Positions 11,090-22,048 of a DNA stretch of 64,000 nucleotides are shown here, piece by piece. The stretch lies in the NCBI GenBank assembly GCA_030704615.1, contig CM060732.1:31603053-31667052 (forward strand), written 5' to 3'. Source of the stretch: Takakia lepidozioides. Taxonomy: Eukaryota; Streptophyta; Takakiopsida; Takakiales; Takakiaceae. The notes below the pieces were generated by a model. That model was given only the letters and a program-made list of their open reading frames with translations. It did not search any database and was not told the origin of the DNA. Within the stretch, counting starts at the first letter, position 1; every line of letters begins with the position of its first letter. The translations under genes and the position numbers were made by a program.

Positions 11090-11280
11090 CGGTGGCTGTA
11101 GATTGCGAGTATTTATTTCCCCACCGACGCCTGCAATTTGAGAGCGGTGAGCCATGACAATCTCATATTCTGGTGGGGTACAACAGAGTACCGAGAGCCA
11201 CAAGTAGTTGCGATGTATGACATGAAGCAAGACACATGGACATTCCTTCAGGATTCCTTTCCATCTTGATACCAAAATAC
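11090..11280 (+). pseudogene. Possible kelch-like gene relic
   Basis: The frame at about 11170-11269 reads NLIFWWGTTEYREP then VVAMYDMKQDTWTFLQDS and a stop; the second block resembles a kelch/F-box-kelch repeat strand. It lies directly beside the retrotransposon LTR, and nothing upstream continues it. Further short exon-like pieces with donor-like ends occur at about 11745-11795 and 11810-11860, but I cannot link them. It may be the truncated 3' end of a gene cut by the element. Weak call. Confidence 0.3.
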
Positions 11281-12706
11281 TATTCATGACATCACTTTGG
11301 TTGGCGGATCTCTTAGTTTACGTGCGAAAGTTTAGGCAAGTTTTGGATTTGATTTTCTTGCAGGACAGGTTCCAGTACTGCAGTCCATCACAAAACTCAT
11401 TTCTAAATTCCATCAATTTGTAAGAAACAATGATCTCGACTTGTAAAGCTTCTTCATTCCCTTGTTGGGCTCCCCATGAGGCTTGTGCTTGGCGCCTCAT
11501 GGCATGGTTACTTTTTCTTTGAGAGAGGATAGTCCATGAATTATGCAAAAACAAAAAAAAAAATCCACAAAGTTGCTCTCTTTACTTACTGCTAATTTCC
11601 TACTCTAAGAGAGCGGTTGAAGTGCTATTTGTACAGGGCCGCATAGCCTCTAGAACAAATATGCATGCTTCCTCTGAGTACCAGAACCTCCATGTATTTT
11701 AGAGATTTAGCATGGTTGAAGTTGTCGCCCCACACAACAGATGCGTACTCTAAGGCCAACCTAGTAACATTGCAAAGCAAGGTTGCAGTCTGGGTAAGCA
11801 CACGCGCAACAAGGCCCTAGTACCAGTATTGCGGCCAGTTGATGGCGGATGGAGCCAGGTATGAGTATGGTGCGGCACAATTTGTACTAGCATTTTGTTA
11901 ATTCTGACTTCATTTGTTTCATGCTACTTTGGGTTGCCTTTGCCTCGTGTTTCATAGCGTTTCACTCTATAATTGGCTGTGTACATTAGTTTTGATAGGA
12001 AACTTTCCAGTACCATTGTCTTATACGTTGCTTGGCGGCAATATATTCTCGTTCAACACCATGTCTTTGAGGGGGATGTTTTGCAGTTGAATGAAGCTAG
12101 TAGAGTCCCTGTTATATATTCACCTGGGGGATGATAGTAACAAAAAGAGAGAACTTAAACAACCGCAGACTTGTTGATATCCTCATTCAGGATTATTATC
12201 ACGATAGCTGAGGGCGAGACCTGTGGAAGCAGCTTTGATGTCCCCCACTGGATCATGGCTTGGGGTAAACTGATCTCACAACAGCGAACTCATGATCTGC
12301 CACACTCACTGCTGGCCTCACACTTCCAGCCATGGAGCTTCTGCTGGAGGCACCGTCGCACTGCAGAGATCCATCTTTGCCTTGTAGAGCAGCCATAGCC
12401 TTCAGTCTGTGAGTGGAAAGACGAGAGAGAAGAGAAGAGCATCCGAGACTCTGAAGAGAGAAAGTGCCCACAACAAGTCAGCACCTCATGTGGCCTGCCG
12501 CCACGTGAGCATCACTTATCCATTGCGGATGAATCAACTCATCCATCCATCCATCGGTAGGCACATCCACGACGACGCTTTCGTCGTCGTTCGCGTTGCT
12601 AAGGAAGTCTCTGTCGTCTCGCTCGTCTCGTTTGCAATCTTCCGCTGCTTTAGTGCTGCAATTGTGGGGTGCGAGTTTATCTGTTGCATTCGAGATTACA
12701 CACCCC
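11281..12706. other. Intergenic region upstream of MSRB
   Basis: No conserved protein block. The right part, about 12410-12706, is purine-rich then CGT-repeat rich (TCGTCGTCGT near 12580) and runs without a recognised intron into the MSRB start codon at 12707, so it probably holds the promoter and 5' UTR of that gene. The 157-codon frame at 12409-12882 overlaps the coding exon in another frame and is a shadow. Confidence 0.45.
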
Positions 12707-15700
12707 ATGTCTTCTGGGTTTTCCTTCAAGGGAAGATTTTGTGTGCTGGAGGGGTCTTTTTGTGCAGGCGGGCCACAGCAACGGTCAGCTGGGGTTTCAT
12801 CTCCCACCTTTTGCTCCATCTACGGCAACACTTTTGCAGCTGCTGGATCTGTATCATCAAATCAGGGACGGGATCCAGGTAAGTTTTACCATTAGAAACA
12901 GGTTCTGTGCTGGATAAGGTGAGACGTTTTGGGAAGGCTTGTGTTACTTTGGGAATGATGAGGGGCAGCGATTCGAATTATGGCTATAAAATCACACTAG
13001 GACGAAGACTTTTAATTATGCACGACAGACCCGTGAGCCTGGCTCAGCTGAGCACTGGAATGATTAGAATTCGTGTCTTCTTGGAAGTTTACTTTAGGTA
13101 ATTGTGTTCAGATCGTATACATGATTCAATCAGCTGCCAAGGGTCACCGATTACTTAAAAAATCCAGCCATAGATTACCGTTGTTGTTTGAAAAGTCTTG
13201 TGAACTCTATTGCGATATGGACAGTGGCATGACTTTTGGCTGTCATTCAGTTGTGCTATTCGACTACGACTACAGCTGTAAGACGTCACGTGGCTTCCAA
13301 AAAGCTTCAATTGAAACATGAAGAGCTTCAAGGCTTAACGTGTGGTTTACTGTACTGAGGCGAGGCTCTAGCGATAATTGTGGTCTTCAGGTCTTGGCTC
13401 TTCTGATTCATGGTTCGAATCACTTCGCTCGGGGCTAGAATTAGGCTCACATAATTCTCTACTTTCACGCCCTTTAACCAGTTGACTAGCTCTGATGCAG
13501 AGTTCACACAGTTTTGCATCTATGAAAAGTTGCAAAGTGTGAATGCTGACAACAGGCAGCATTCTATTGTCATCAATGTGGCAAGGAACTCAGAAGATGA
13601 GAATGAAAGTTTTGCAGTGGTTGATGCTAGATCCATCACCGATTGGATAAACCCCTTTGGCCTAAATTGCACAATGTACTTTATGGGTTAGAATGAGAGT
13701 GGAATTGGTACTATGTTAGGCATGATCACAGTAGCAGTAAACACGGATTCAGGCAGGAGCTGAGATGTGACAAGGCAGGGCAGGGCAGATTCCAAGTAAG
13801 CCCACCCCATTTGATTTTATGTGTAAGAAAAGGGGGCTGTACTTTCAAACCCAACATGCTGTAGTTGCTTATCGTGTTTTCATTGTGCAGGGCTTTGGCA
13901 GTCACAATCTTCTTTCTGGGGAGGTGAATCACAGAGGTGGAGGCAAAGGACATCCTTCACAGGAAGAAACATGGGAACTGCCTGCTCAGCCCCCTTGGAT
14001 ACCATAAAAGCTGCTGCTGCTGCTGCTGCTGCTGATGGTGAAGCATCTAGAGGTACTAGTGTTAATACCTCTTCTGTCATTCTGATAATAGACTCATGTT
14101 CTGGCATATTGAGAAGGTACATTCATTACCAGGGGTTCAGATTTATCTCAACTCCATTCGTATGCGTAGATTTTTTCATTCAAGACTTCAGTCTTCTTTC
14201 TCAAATTGGTGTTTGTTGTTGAATGTCGTTGTTCCATTCTTCTCTGTAGGTCTTTTGTTTCTTCTATAACAGGTATTCGCAATGGCCTTTGATATGGTCT
14301 AACAGTTTTCCTGCAATTAGTGATCTTTCTGATGTAAACCTGGAGTTCTCCTCCGTGCTTAACATAGATATAATATGTAACCAAGCTTTGCTGGAACATC
14401 ACAGGGTCTAGTGACACTTTTGGGTGGTTCAGCTATTAGAGATATGTCAACGTTGCTCAGAGAAAAAGGAGGTAGATCAACAACATGTGGTTTCACTTGC
14501 CTTGGGAAAGGGGGTGATGTGACCTTTGGGCATTGACAACATGACTTCTAGAGGTTTGTTTGTCATTTCAGAATTTCCCACTAAAGAAGTAAAAGGTCTG
14601 TACATTTGGTAGCAAAGTGTCCTTTTCCTTCTCTCAAGATGCAACCTTCTCAGCTGATGTCCTGAACATGAGTTTGCGCAAGTGCTCCAAGGTTGGGCTT
14701 TCTACGCCCGAGAGTAGGGCCATTTAGTATAACTGCAGTATGTTTCAGCCTCAACATTAAGGCCCTGTAAACACATCAACTTGAGCTGTGTCAACTTTTT
14801 CATTTTCTTGGGTGAAGGACACAACTGCATTAAGCACCTACTGTGGGGGAAAACTTGCCTTCATTTAGTGCATCAGAAGTACATTCCAGATTCTTTTCAG
14901 TCATAAGGTGTAGTCTGTATTGAGTTTTCAAACCTTTTGGAATCATGCATGGTGCTGGGGCAAGAGTAGGGACTTCCGAGCAAGTTGATTTCAAATCAGT
15001 AACTGATGCAGAATGGAAGAGGCGGCTCACCAAAGAGCAGTACTCTATTGCCCGTAAGAAAGGGACAGAGAGAGCATTTACTGGGTAAGCCCATCTCTTT
15101 TCTCAACTTGATATGTATTCATTTTCCTTCCATATATATCTTTACTGGGCCACCCCCGAAAGGGGGCAGTACCCTGCAAGGGGAAGAGGCTCTTATTTAT
15201 GCTAACTCTTGTTGGTGTCATTGCTCTCTCTACTGGGCAGAACTAACACACACTAGTGCATTGCTACCAACATCTAGAGTTGCTGCATGGCTTTGTGGTT
15301 CAATAACAGCAGTTTTTCTGGAGAATCGCTTTAGCTGGCCAAAGAAAATGTACAAAGCAACTTCGAACCATCTATTTCAACCACACATCAAAAAAGTGTT
15401 TGCACTGAGAAACTAGCAAATTAGTAAACGATCAGGTGCTAAATGAAGAAAGACAAATTTTTTGCTGTGAAGGCCTTTAGAAGTTCCATCTACTGGTACA
15501 TTGATGTAATTTTGTATGGATGTGTGATTGTCTTTATGTGTTAATTGATAAGGTATGGAGATGGATGTAATCACACCCAATTCAACAATTCGTTGCTGCA
15601 GTCGGTTGTTTTGTTTTTTTGCTTCCAAGGTATGCTCCATGCTGGAGTTTCTCTTGCATCCTTCGCATAGGCAAACATATGGGACTCCAACATAACATGT

Positions 15701-17110
15701 GTGAGAGGAGGTAACCTAGCATACTTACTTCCAAAAATGGTCTGGTTGGTATCTGTAGAGACTATTGGAATACGAAAACTTTGGGGACATATGTGTGTGT
15801 GTGCTGCAGTACACCTTTGTTCAGGTCCGTTTCCCCTTTCCTCCTCAGATATTCCTGTTTTATTTACTCGCCCCAGTGAGCTTCCTTGCAAAGGGGCAAC
15901 TTTTCAAGCTCCCTCATGTATGGCTTTGTGACAACCTGGATCCGGTCTTTTCCTGCTCTTACTCATATAGTGTTTCTTAAGATTATTGCAGTGCTGGGTA
16001 ATGTCAGCTTCATTTTCATCTCAGTGATGTTGACATGACCAAAAATAAAAATAAACTAAAATAAAAATGTGGACTCTTCCCGGAGCAAGCATAACTTATG
16101 GAGTCACTTGGCCCCGAAGGCTACTGCCTTCCAAGGGGAAAGTGGACACCTCATCTGGATATGACAAATCTGGCATTCTCCACATGGTCATTTGAGTTAG
16201 ACATGCCTATCTCTATACTATCTGTTATGGAAAGCTCACTGCACCACTTACTTATCATTTGGATGTCACTTTGATTGCTCACGAACTTGCCTGTGCAAAG
16301 TGCAGTTCAAAAACAAAGTTTGATAGTGGCACTGGCTGGCCGTCATACTTTGAGCCCATCAGCAACAATGTGAAGTCAGCAATGGATTGGTCCATACCTT
16401 TCATGCCTCGCAATGAGGTGGTTTGTGCTGTGTGCGATGCTCATTTGGGCCATGTCTTTGATGATGGCCCCCCACCCACCGGAAAACGTTATTGTATAAA
16501 TAGGTACGTGACCTCTTGATCGTCCTTACTGCATATGCTTTAGATATGATCTATACAGCACTACTTGCACCCCAAGGAAACAAATTTAGCCATACATTGC
16601 AATGAAGCTGGATTATAGCAAGGGATGTTTGGTCAAATTTAATTTGGGGGAGTAGGGAATCGGGTTTTAGCATTTGTAGAGTTGTGCAGTAGTAACAGGC
16701 ACAAAAAGCCGAAAGAAGTTATGGGGCAATAGTGCATTGCAAAAAGTACTGGGAAACTGTCTGCTTTCTCGTGACCAAGGGTAGTGATGAGCATGTACAG
16801 TTTTCTTGTCAGTGGAACAGCAGTTGCACACTTGCATAAAGGAGGCATAAAGGCACAAACTTATTATCTGGTCAAGGTCTGAGCCCATGAATATTATGGG
16901 GTAGGTGACTCCCTGGAAAATTTGTAGGTGTGGGCAGTTGGCTGTGGTCTTATATTCCAAGGTTTACAATCCTCAAAAGATGCAAATAAACTTTGTCACA
17001 TTTGAGGGCAACTGTTCTGTTTTAAGTTTGAAAGTCCATCTGCTTTCTCACACATTGCTCTTGGTTGCAGTGTATCGTTGGTTTTGAAGCCCACCGACAG
17101 GCAAAAGTAG
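12707..17110 (+). CDS. MSRB1: Plastid methionine sulfoxide reductase B, MSRB1 type
   Basis: Six exons join in frame to 250 residues: 12707-12878, 13891-14052, 14970-15084, 15759-15824, 16306-16503, 17071-17110. The enzyme reduces the R epimer of methionine sulfoxide in proteins. Residues 1 to about 90 are Ser/Arg/Gly-rich without acidic blocks, like a chloroplast transit peptide, followed by an eight-Ala run at 14008-14033. Catalytic-domain signatures are [21 protein letters not shown], the zinc CxxC YVCVCC and [24 protein letters not shown], and the catalytic Cys in KRYCINS. The resolving-Cys position holds Thr (SGTGWPS, not SGCGWP), marking the one-Cys MSRB1 subtype, regenerated by thioredoxin-like or glutaredoxin systems. 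All introns are GT-AG; the exon 3 acceptor (14968-14969) has a weak pyrimidine tract but is the only phase-compatible site. A dispersed repeat lies in intron 3. Confidence 0.9.
14008..14034 (+). repeat. GCT trinucleotide run inside MSRB exon 2
   Basis: Eight GCT codons encode polyalanine between the transit-peptide region and the catalytic domain. It is a likely length-variable site without effect on the fold. Confidence 0.8.
15150..15232 (+). repeat. Short dispersed repeat, copy 1 (MSRB intron 3)
   Basis: About 80 bases shared in the same orientation with 20541-20622. Both copies begin with a hairpin-capable CCCCC-GAAA-GGGGG type core, followed by CAGTACC, CTGCAA, GGAAGAGGCTCTT and a ...TCATCTCTCT-like end. 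No poly(A) tail or clear target duplication seen. Confidence 0.7.
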
Positions 17111-17952
17111 AGGGGCTCTTGCAAAGGGCATATGCAGCATTCTTTATCCACACTCTTTGGGAAGCAACAGCAACCTTGAGGATTCATGGTGCTGGGAATG
17201 AAGCCATTTCTTTTGTAATATTAGGGGCAAGTAACATGTAAGGGTAACTACCAATTGAGGTTGCAATGTGATGTGCTGCCAGGGTGGTGATAGTTCGTCA
17301 GCAAACAAAGGGCAGTAAATGAGTCCTGTTACTCTCCTTGGGGACGAGAGGAACATCTACTAGCTGGTTTTGAAGTTTTGCAGAGTGTTGTATGGGACAC
17401 ATGGTGGTGGATATTGACCTGAATACTGCCAAGTAGCCCCAACAGTTATCTGCTAGTTTCAGGGAAAGTGGCATTGCAGTCTGTTTCAGAATGATATTCT
17501 AGATATCGGGGGTTTGCAGAGCTCGAACTATGGCCTTCAGCAGCTCTCGACAACCTCCTGAATGAAGGGCTTATGATAGAGAAACCCACAAATGCGATTA
17601 AGAATATAGAGACCCAGCAACTGGGATTGTTTTCTGATTGTTGAAGGATTTTGCCAGGGGCGCTATTGGATTAGTCCAGAATGTTCTCATGATAGTGTAG
17701 CATAGAGTTTTCCTCTGTATTTGTGTTCATAACTTCATGTGCTAATTCCTTTGTCCTAAAACTAGTAGTAGACAATACAAAAGGGAAAAAAGAAGGCAAA
17801 ACTGAATCATGCTTCCACCTGCAGCGCACAAGAGCATTTGAGGCGACGAGCATGTCTCGCGTCTGATGGCAACTTTGCCGATATGTAGTGCAGCCAACAA
17901 ATCATCAAACGTGTAATGTACCCCCTGACGAGAAGCAACGATACTTACTCAG
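17111..17952. other. Intergenic, nothing recognised
   Basis: This stretch runs from the MSRB stop to the BASS-like pseudogene and presumably contains the MSRB 3' UTR. It holds only short incidental frames. Confidence 0.5.
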
Positions 17953-18990
17953 CTAATGCAACTCCTTAAAGTCATTCTTGTCATCTGCTGGAATCGGTTG
18001 ATTTCTCCAAAAGACCGCAAGAGCACTTCCTCCCAGCGCCATGAACACCACTGACTGCTGTTGCTGAAGTGCTTTTGTGACAACAGGAACCCCAGTGATG
18101 CAGAGCTCTGCATCCCACACTCAATGGAAATAATTTGCGATGTGGACTCCCCGAAGCTAGAAAGTTTAGAAAACAAGTATCCCAGCATGAAACCAGCAAA
18201 ATGTAGCAGAGCTACGGGTATGACAAGCTGTGCGCCTTGTGCCACCAGCACCTCTGACACTTACCCAATAGGGCTAGCACAAAGCAATGTAGTCATGATA
18301 ACTCCAATCAAAGGTGTAACGGTGATAACCTTTTCTGTAAACTTTGGAATGTACTCATGTGCAAGTACTCCAACAACGGTGGGCATGAGAACAACTTGGA
18401 AAGTGCTAATGGCCAGCCCTATTGCATCAACAGTTTAGTGAGCAGGGGTGTCATGATGATGGCACCAATCGTTGAGGCTGTGGTCATGAGGACTGATAGG
18501 GCTACATTGCCCTTGGAAATGTAGGTTGCCACATTGGAAGCCTGGCTTCCAGGACAACATGAGACTAGAATGAGACCTGTTGCCAGGGGGGCTGACAGCT
18601 TTAGTGTCAGCGCAATCAGAAACCCAAGAACTGGCTTGATGAGATACTGTGCTAAAAATCGAACGCCCACAGTCCAGGGGTTGTGTAAGCAGCGTCGGAA
18701 GTCCTCGAAGGTGAGAGTGAGGCCCATGGAGAGCATGAGAAAACCCAAGGTAAGTGTGAACAAATCCGTCTGCAACCATGTCACCGCAGACGGCTTGTAA
18801 CTTCCAATGACGGTGCCCAAAATCACCCACATAAGAAACACAGTCGTGAGCAAATCGACCACTTTTTCGAAGGCGCTTAGTGATTTGCCGTCACTGGGAG
18901 CACCACTTGACACATCTCCCACTGCATTCGCCTCCGCTCAGCACATCACCTTCTTAGTGGTAGAATGGACCACCACATCTGATCCCAGTG
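17953..18990 (-). pseudogene. BASS2-type sodium/organic-acid symporter pseudogene
   Basis: About 330 residues of the plastid bile-acid:sodium symporter family, close to BASS2 (sodium:pyruvate importer), run without introns. Recognised blocks: [95 protein letters not shown]. Lesions: TGA in the transit-peptide region near 18938, a frame-shifting deletion near 18430 that removes the residues after TKLL, TAA replacing the Gln codon of PIGQ near 18262, an in-frame extra codon near 18098, and a roughly 22-base frame-shifting deletion near 18050. Plant BASS2 genes are multi-intron, so the absence of introns suggests a retroposed copy; no poly(A) tract remains downstream. Confidence 0.88.
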
Positions 18991-20799
18991 GTAGAGCCTA
19001 CCCACTCCACAAAGAAGAGGCCGAAGAGGCCCACCAGCCTCCAGCTTCGATAAAGGTCTCATCTATAGACCTAAAGGCAAGCTCATGGCCTGCATCCTGG
19101 CAAGCAGGTAATAGATGCCCAACAGCAATGTAAGAAACTGCTGGGATCTTTCCACTCTCCACAGCTGCACCCACAGTTGCATTAATTTGGACTCACTTCC
19201 ACATCCTCAAGTGCTGTCACACCCAAAGGCGACAATCGCCGAACAAAAGGAAGCAGAGGATATTATCAACCAGTAGTTAAAGATCTTTCTCGGGTTTCTT
19301 CTTATTTCCATCAGCCAGACCCACACGACCAAATGCTCCAAAATGCAGCCCAATGTGGTGCCCCCAGTAAAGCATCCGCCAACATAAGACATACTCTACT
19401 GTGCTTCCCCCTTCATACGCCTAAATCTCCTGAATGCTTGCTTGCTGGACCCAACATTGCACCAATCTCCCCACTTCCTCTCTACTTCCTCTCCAGGGTT
19501 TTCCCTTTTTCTTGATGAATCCCCAGAATGGTAAAAGCTGCGGCTGCGCGATGCCTTTCTCTCATATGGCCGATCTCCAAGCAAGTAGTGCAAAAGAATG
19601 CAACCTTCACTGGCTTACTCCAGGTCAGGTGGGCACTTTCAAACAGTCAGCTATGAACTGTCAACAGTCTTGGGGGGGAAACCATCATCTCTTCGAAGCT
19701 TTTTCTGGAGGAAACAAGAGGATGACGAAGACAAATGCACGAATGATATAGGTTAACTGCAATGAAGAGATGAAGGAGCTCAATATTCTCAGGGCTCCAA
19801 CCAGTGTATGCCAATGTTGCGCAGTGAATAGGTACTTCATATGGTCCTGAACACTGGGGACCTGAAATTCACCATATCTAGGCTCAGATCAAACCTGCAA
19901 TAGACACAGCAGAGAAATAATGCATCCTAGAGGGCGGTATGGCCTCACACCTGATTGATTCCCACAGGCAACAGTGGAGGTTTTGCTCTTAGATTCACGA
20001 GTTTGTCAACAGCCAGGTCATCAGGAAATGCTGAAGGACTGGTAGCCTAGCCATTTGTTGCCCCACTCATAGGGCAGGAAGTGACGCTGTCGGTCTCAAC
20101 CATTATGCTGCCTGTGGCATACAAGGGCTCCTCATACCAGGTCAGGAGGGTAACTGGCTGTCAGGCAAAAGAGGAGAGTCTCAACTCACCAGTTTGCTTT
20201 GTCACCCCACTACACTGGTCATCAGTCGAGCTTCTTATAAAACCAGTGAAAGCAGCACCTGCATGGTCAACCTTCCAAAGCACCATCTTGTCTACAGATG
20301 CAGGCTGCTGAAGATTGGGTGGCCAAGATACAAGGTGACCGCTAAGCACTGCCCATGTGAAGTGGAAAATAGGGGACAGAGCATGCCTTGCACACATGCT
20401 CAGAGAACTTACAATGATAAACAACGCTACTGAGTAAGGATCACAAAGCACCAAATTGTTCTGAATGGAAAATCCACATCTCCAGGAAACACACACTCCT
20501 GCCTGACAAACAAGCCAGGAGTATAATGTAAGCCAACAAACCAACCCCCAAAAGGGGGCAGTACCTGCAACGGAAAGAGGCTCTTCTTTAGCTGACTTTG
20601 GTCGGCATCATCTCTCTAAGTCAACACAAAAACACAAATCCATCACTAAAAAATCTGCTGCCAACCAAACCAAACTCCTCATTTTTTGGATCTCCAACCA
20701 GGGTACCAGCCCTGTCACATTGGGATCTGAAAATCCTAGCCCAAAGTGGGACATCTTAAAGAACTGGGCTAAAATCCAGCTCGCTAAATAAGGATTCCT
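18991..20799. other. Intergenic with one dispersed repeat copy
   Basis: No conserved protein block is seen. The left end may include decayed transit-peptide sequence of the BASS2-like copy. The only structured element is the short dispersed repeat at 20541-20622. Confidence 0.5.
20541..20622 (+). repeat. Short dispersed repeat, copy 2
   Basis: Matches 15150-15232 in the same orientation, with the CCCCC-AAAA-GGGGG hairpin core followed by CAGTACCTGCAA and AGAGGCTCTTCTTTA. It lies about 180 bases downstream of the L13 stop codon. Confidence 0.7.
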
Positions 20800-21999
20800 T
20801 TAATCAGGGGCGACAGGTGTTTTAGCACGGGCAGCAGCACGTCGTTCTTGTGCACTTTGTGGGGAGGCATGACGTAGGGATCCAAGGGCTCATTAGCAAA
20901 TGGATGGTTGTCATCTGCGAATATGCGCAACTTCCTCGCTTGATCCTGTTAATACATCACACAATAAAAATTATGCCCCACAAATAGAAACTTAGAATGA
21001 TGGAACCTGAATTTTATGTATCTGGAGAAACATGCACTATCTAAGTAGATGCAACCCAACAATAGCAGCCTGACTATGTTGTTGAAACTATTGATTGTAA
21101 GTCACAGAAAAATTCACCAACAAGACATGTTAGATGTCCTGCAAACTGAGGAACCATGTAGGTTCTTGAGATGATCATACCTGCAAAAAAATGTTTGGAT
21201 AGCCAACACTCATCAGCTTCAACACTACCCTCCGAAGTTTTCACATATTTTCTCTACAATGACTAGTTCCTGGGAAGACATGGTCCTAAAGGGAGTAGGT
21301 GCTGACATCCCGAAGCTTGTTATCAGGGAGCATGCGTAGAACAGCCTTGCGAATGACTTCTGTAGGATCCTTTCGCAGTTGTTCCTTCACAGTCTCTCCT
21401 TCAGATGGCCTATATAACTGCACATGAGTCATCAAGCCACCATTTCCAGTTACCCCAACTTTTACCCTGTAAGGCAATCCTGTACAGCCCACTTCCACCA
21501 CTGAGCCCCCAAGGTAAAGATTCTCGAACAAGGGTCCAACCATAAGTTTCCAACAAGAACCAATGCCATTAGCAGTGCCTTATCTTTTTTGTCTTGCCCT
21601 GATCAAAGACATAGGTGGGAGTCACTCTTTTAGCCTGGTTGAACAAGGGTGTAAACCTTGGCAATTCAGTAAATGCACTGCAAAACAGACACTGAGTACA
21701 ACATGCATTTTATAAACATAGGGACTGGGAGAAAAGGTGCTAGCTTATGCAGTAAGATCTCATTGATGTACAATTCCATCCCTTTCCCCTTGCAGCTCAT
21801 GAGCACAATAGGCTCGAAAAGATTGAAAGAGGGCATGACCTTACCCTATGTGCCAGTGGTACAGCTTGTTGGTGAGCTTTTCCCAGTAAGACCTATTTCT
21901 TTTGCATTCAATACAATGCAGATGTCACCATCATCAGGATAGGGAGCATATGTCGGCAAAAGCCACGCAATACGTTGAGGCACAGTTCCGCAATGAACT
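20800..21999 (-). pseudogene. Mitochondrial ribosomal protein L13, downstream exons (frameshifted)
   Basis: Three exon blocks on the minus strand match uL13m: about 21975-21845 (PTYAPYPDDGDICIVLNAKE), 21417-21307 (GHLKER region, KDPTEVIRKAVLRMLP, NKLRD) and 20945-20800 (ARKLRIFADDNHPFANEPLD, YVMPP, then RRAAARAKTP). Splice phases agree with one another. Each block needs a one-base correction: a short A-run near 21878, near 21393, and a C-run near 20863. The block that should encode VLGRLASQIATVL-like sequence is degenerate or partly deleted just upstream of 21975. Either the copy is decaying or the assembly has indel errors. The first two exons are 5 kb away at 26813-27172, beyond the ParB-methylase gene. 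Confidence 0.78.
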
Positions 22000-22002
22000 G
22001 TG
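21981..22002. repeat. Palindrome of the GTTCCG family, 3' flank copy
   Basis: Perfect 8-base arms CACAGTTC and GAACTGTG around a 6-base centre, about 50 bases downstream of the ParB-methylase stop codon. It is the outermost member of the palindrome family found in that gene's introns. Confidence 0.75.
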
Positions 22003-22048
22003 AACTACTTAGCGGAAGGAGGAATAATAGCATGTGACATTTAGGTAC

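Noticed and set aside
12409-12882. 157-codon plus-strand ORF as a gene
   Set aside because: It overlaps MSRB exon 1 in another frame; only the frame starting at 12707 continues in phase through five more exons.
16259-16519. 86-codon frame as a stand-alone MSRB gene
   Set aside because: It begins at TTG in intron sequence; the real exon is 16306-16503, flanked by a clear acceptor and donor and joined in phase to exons on both sides.
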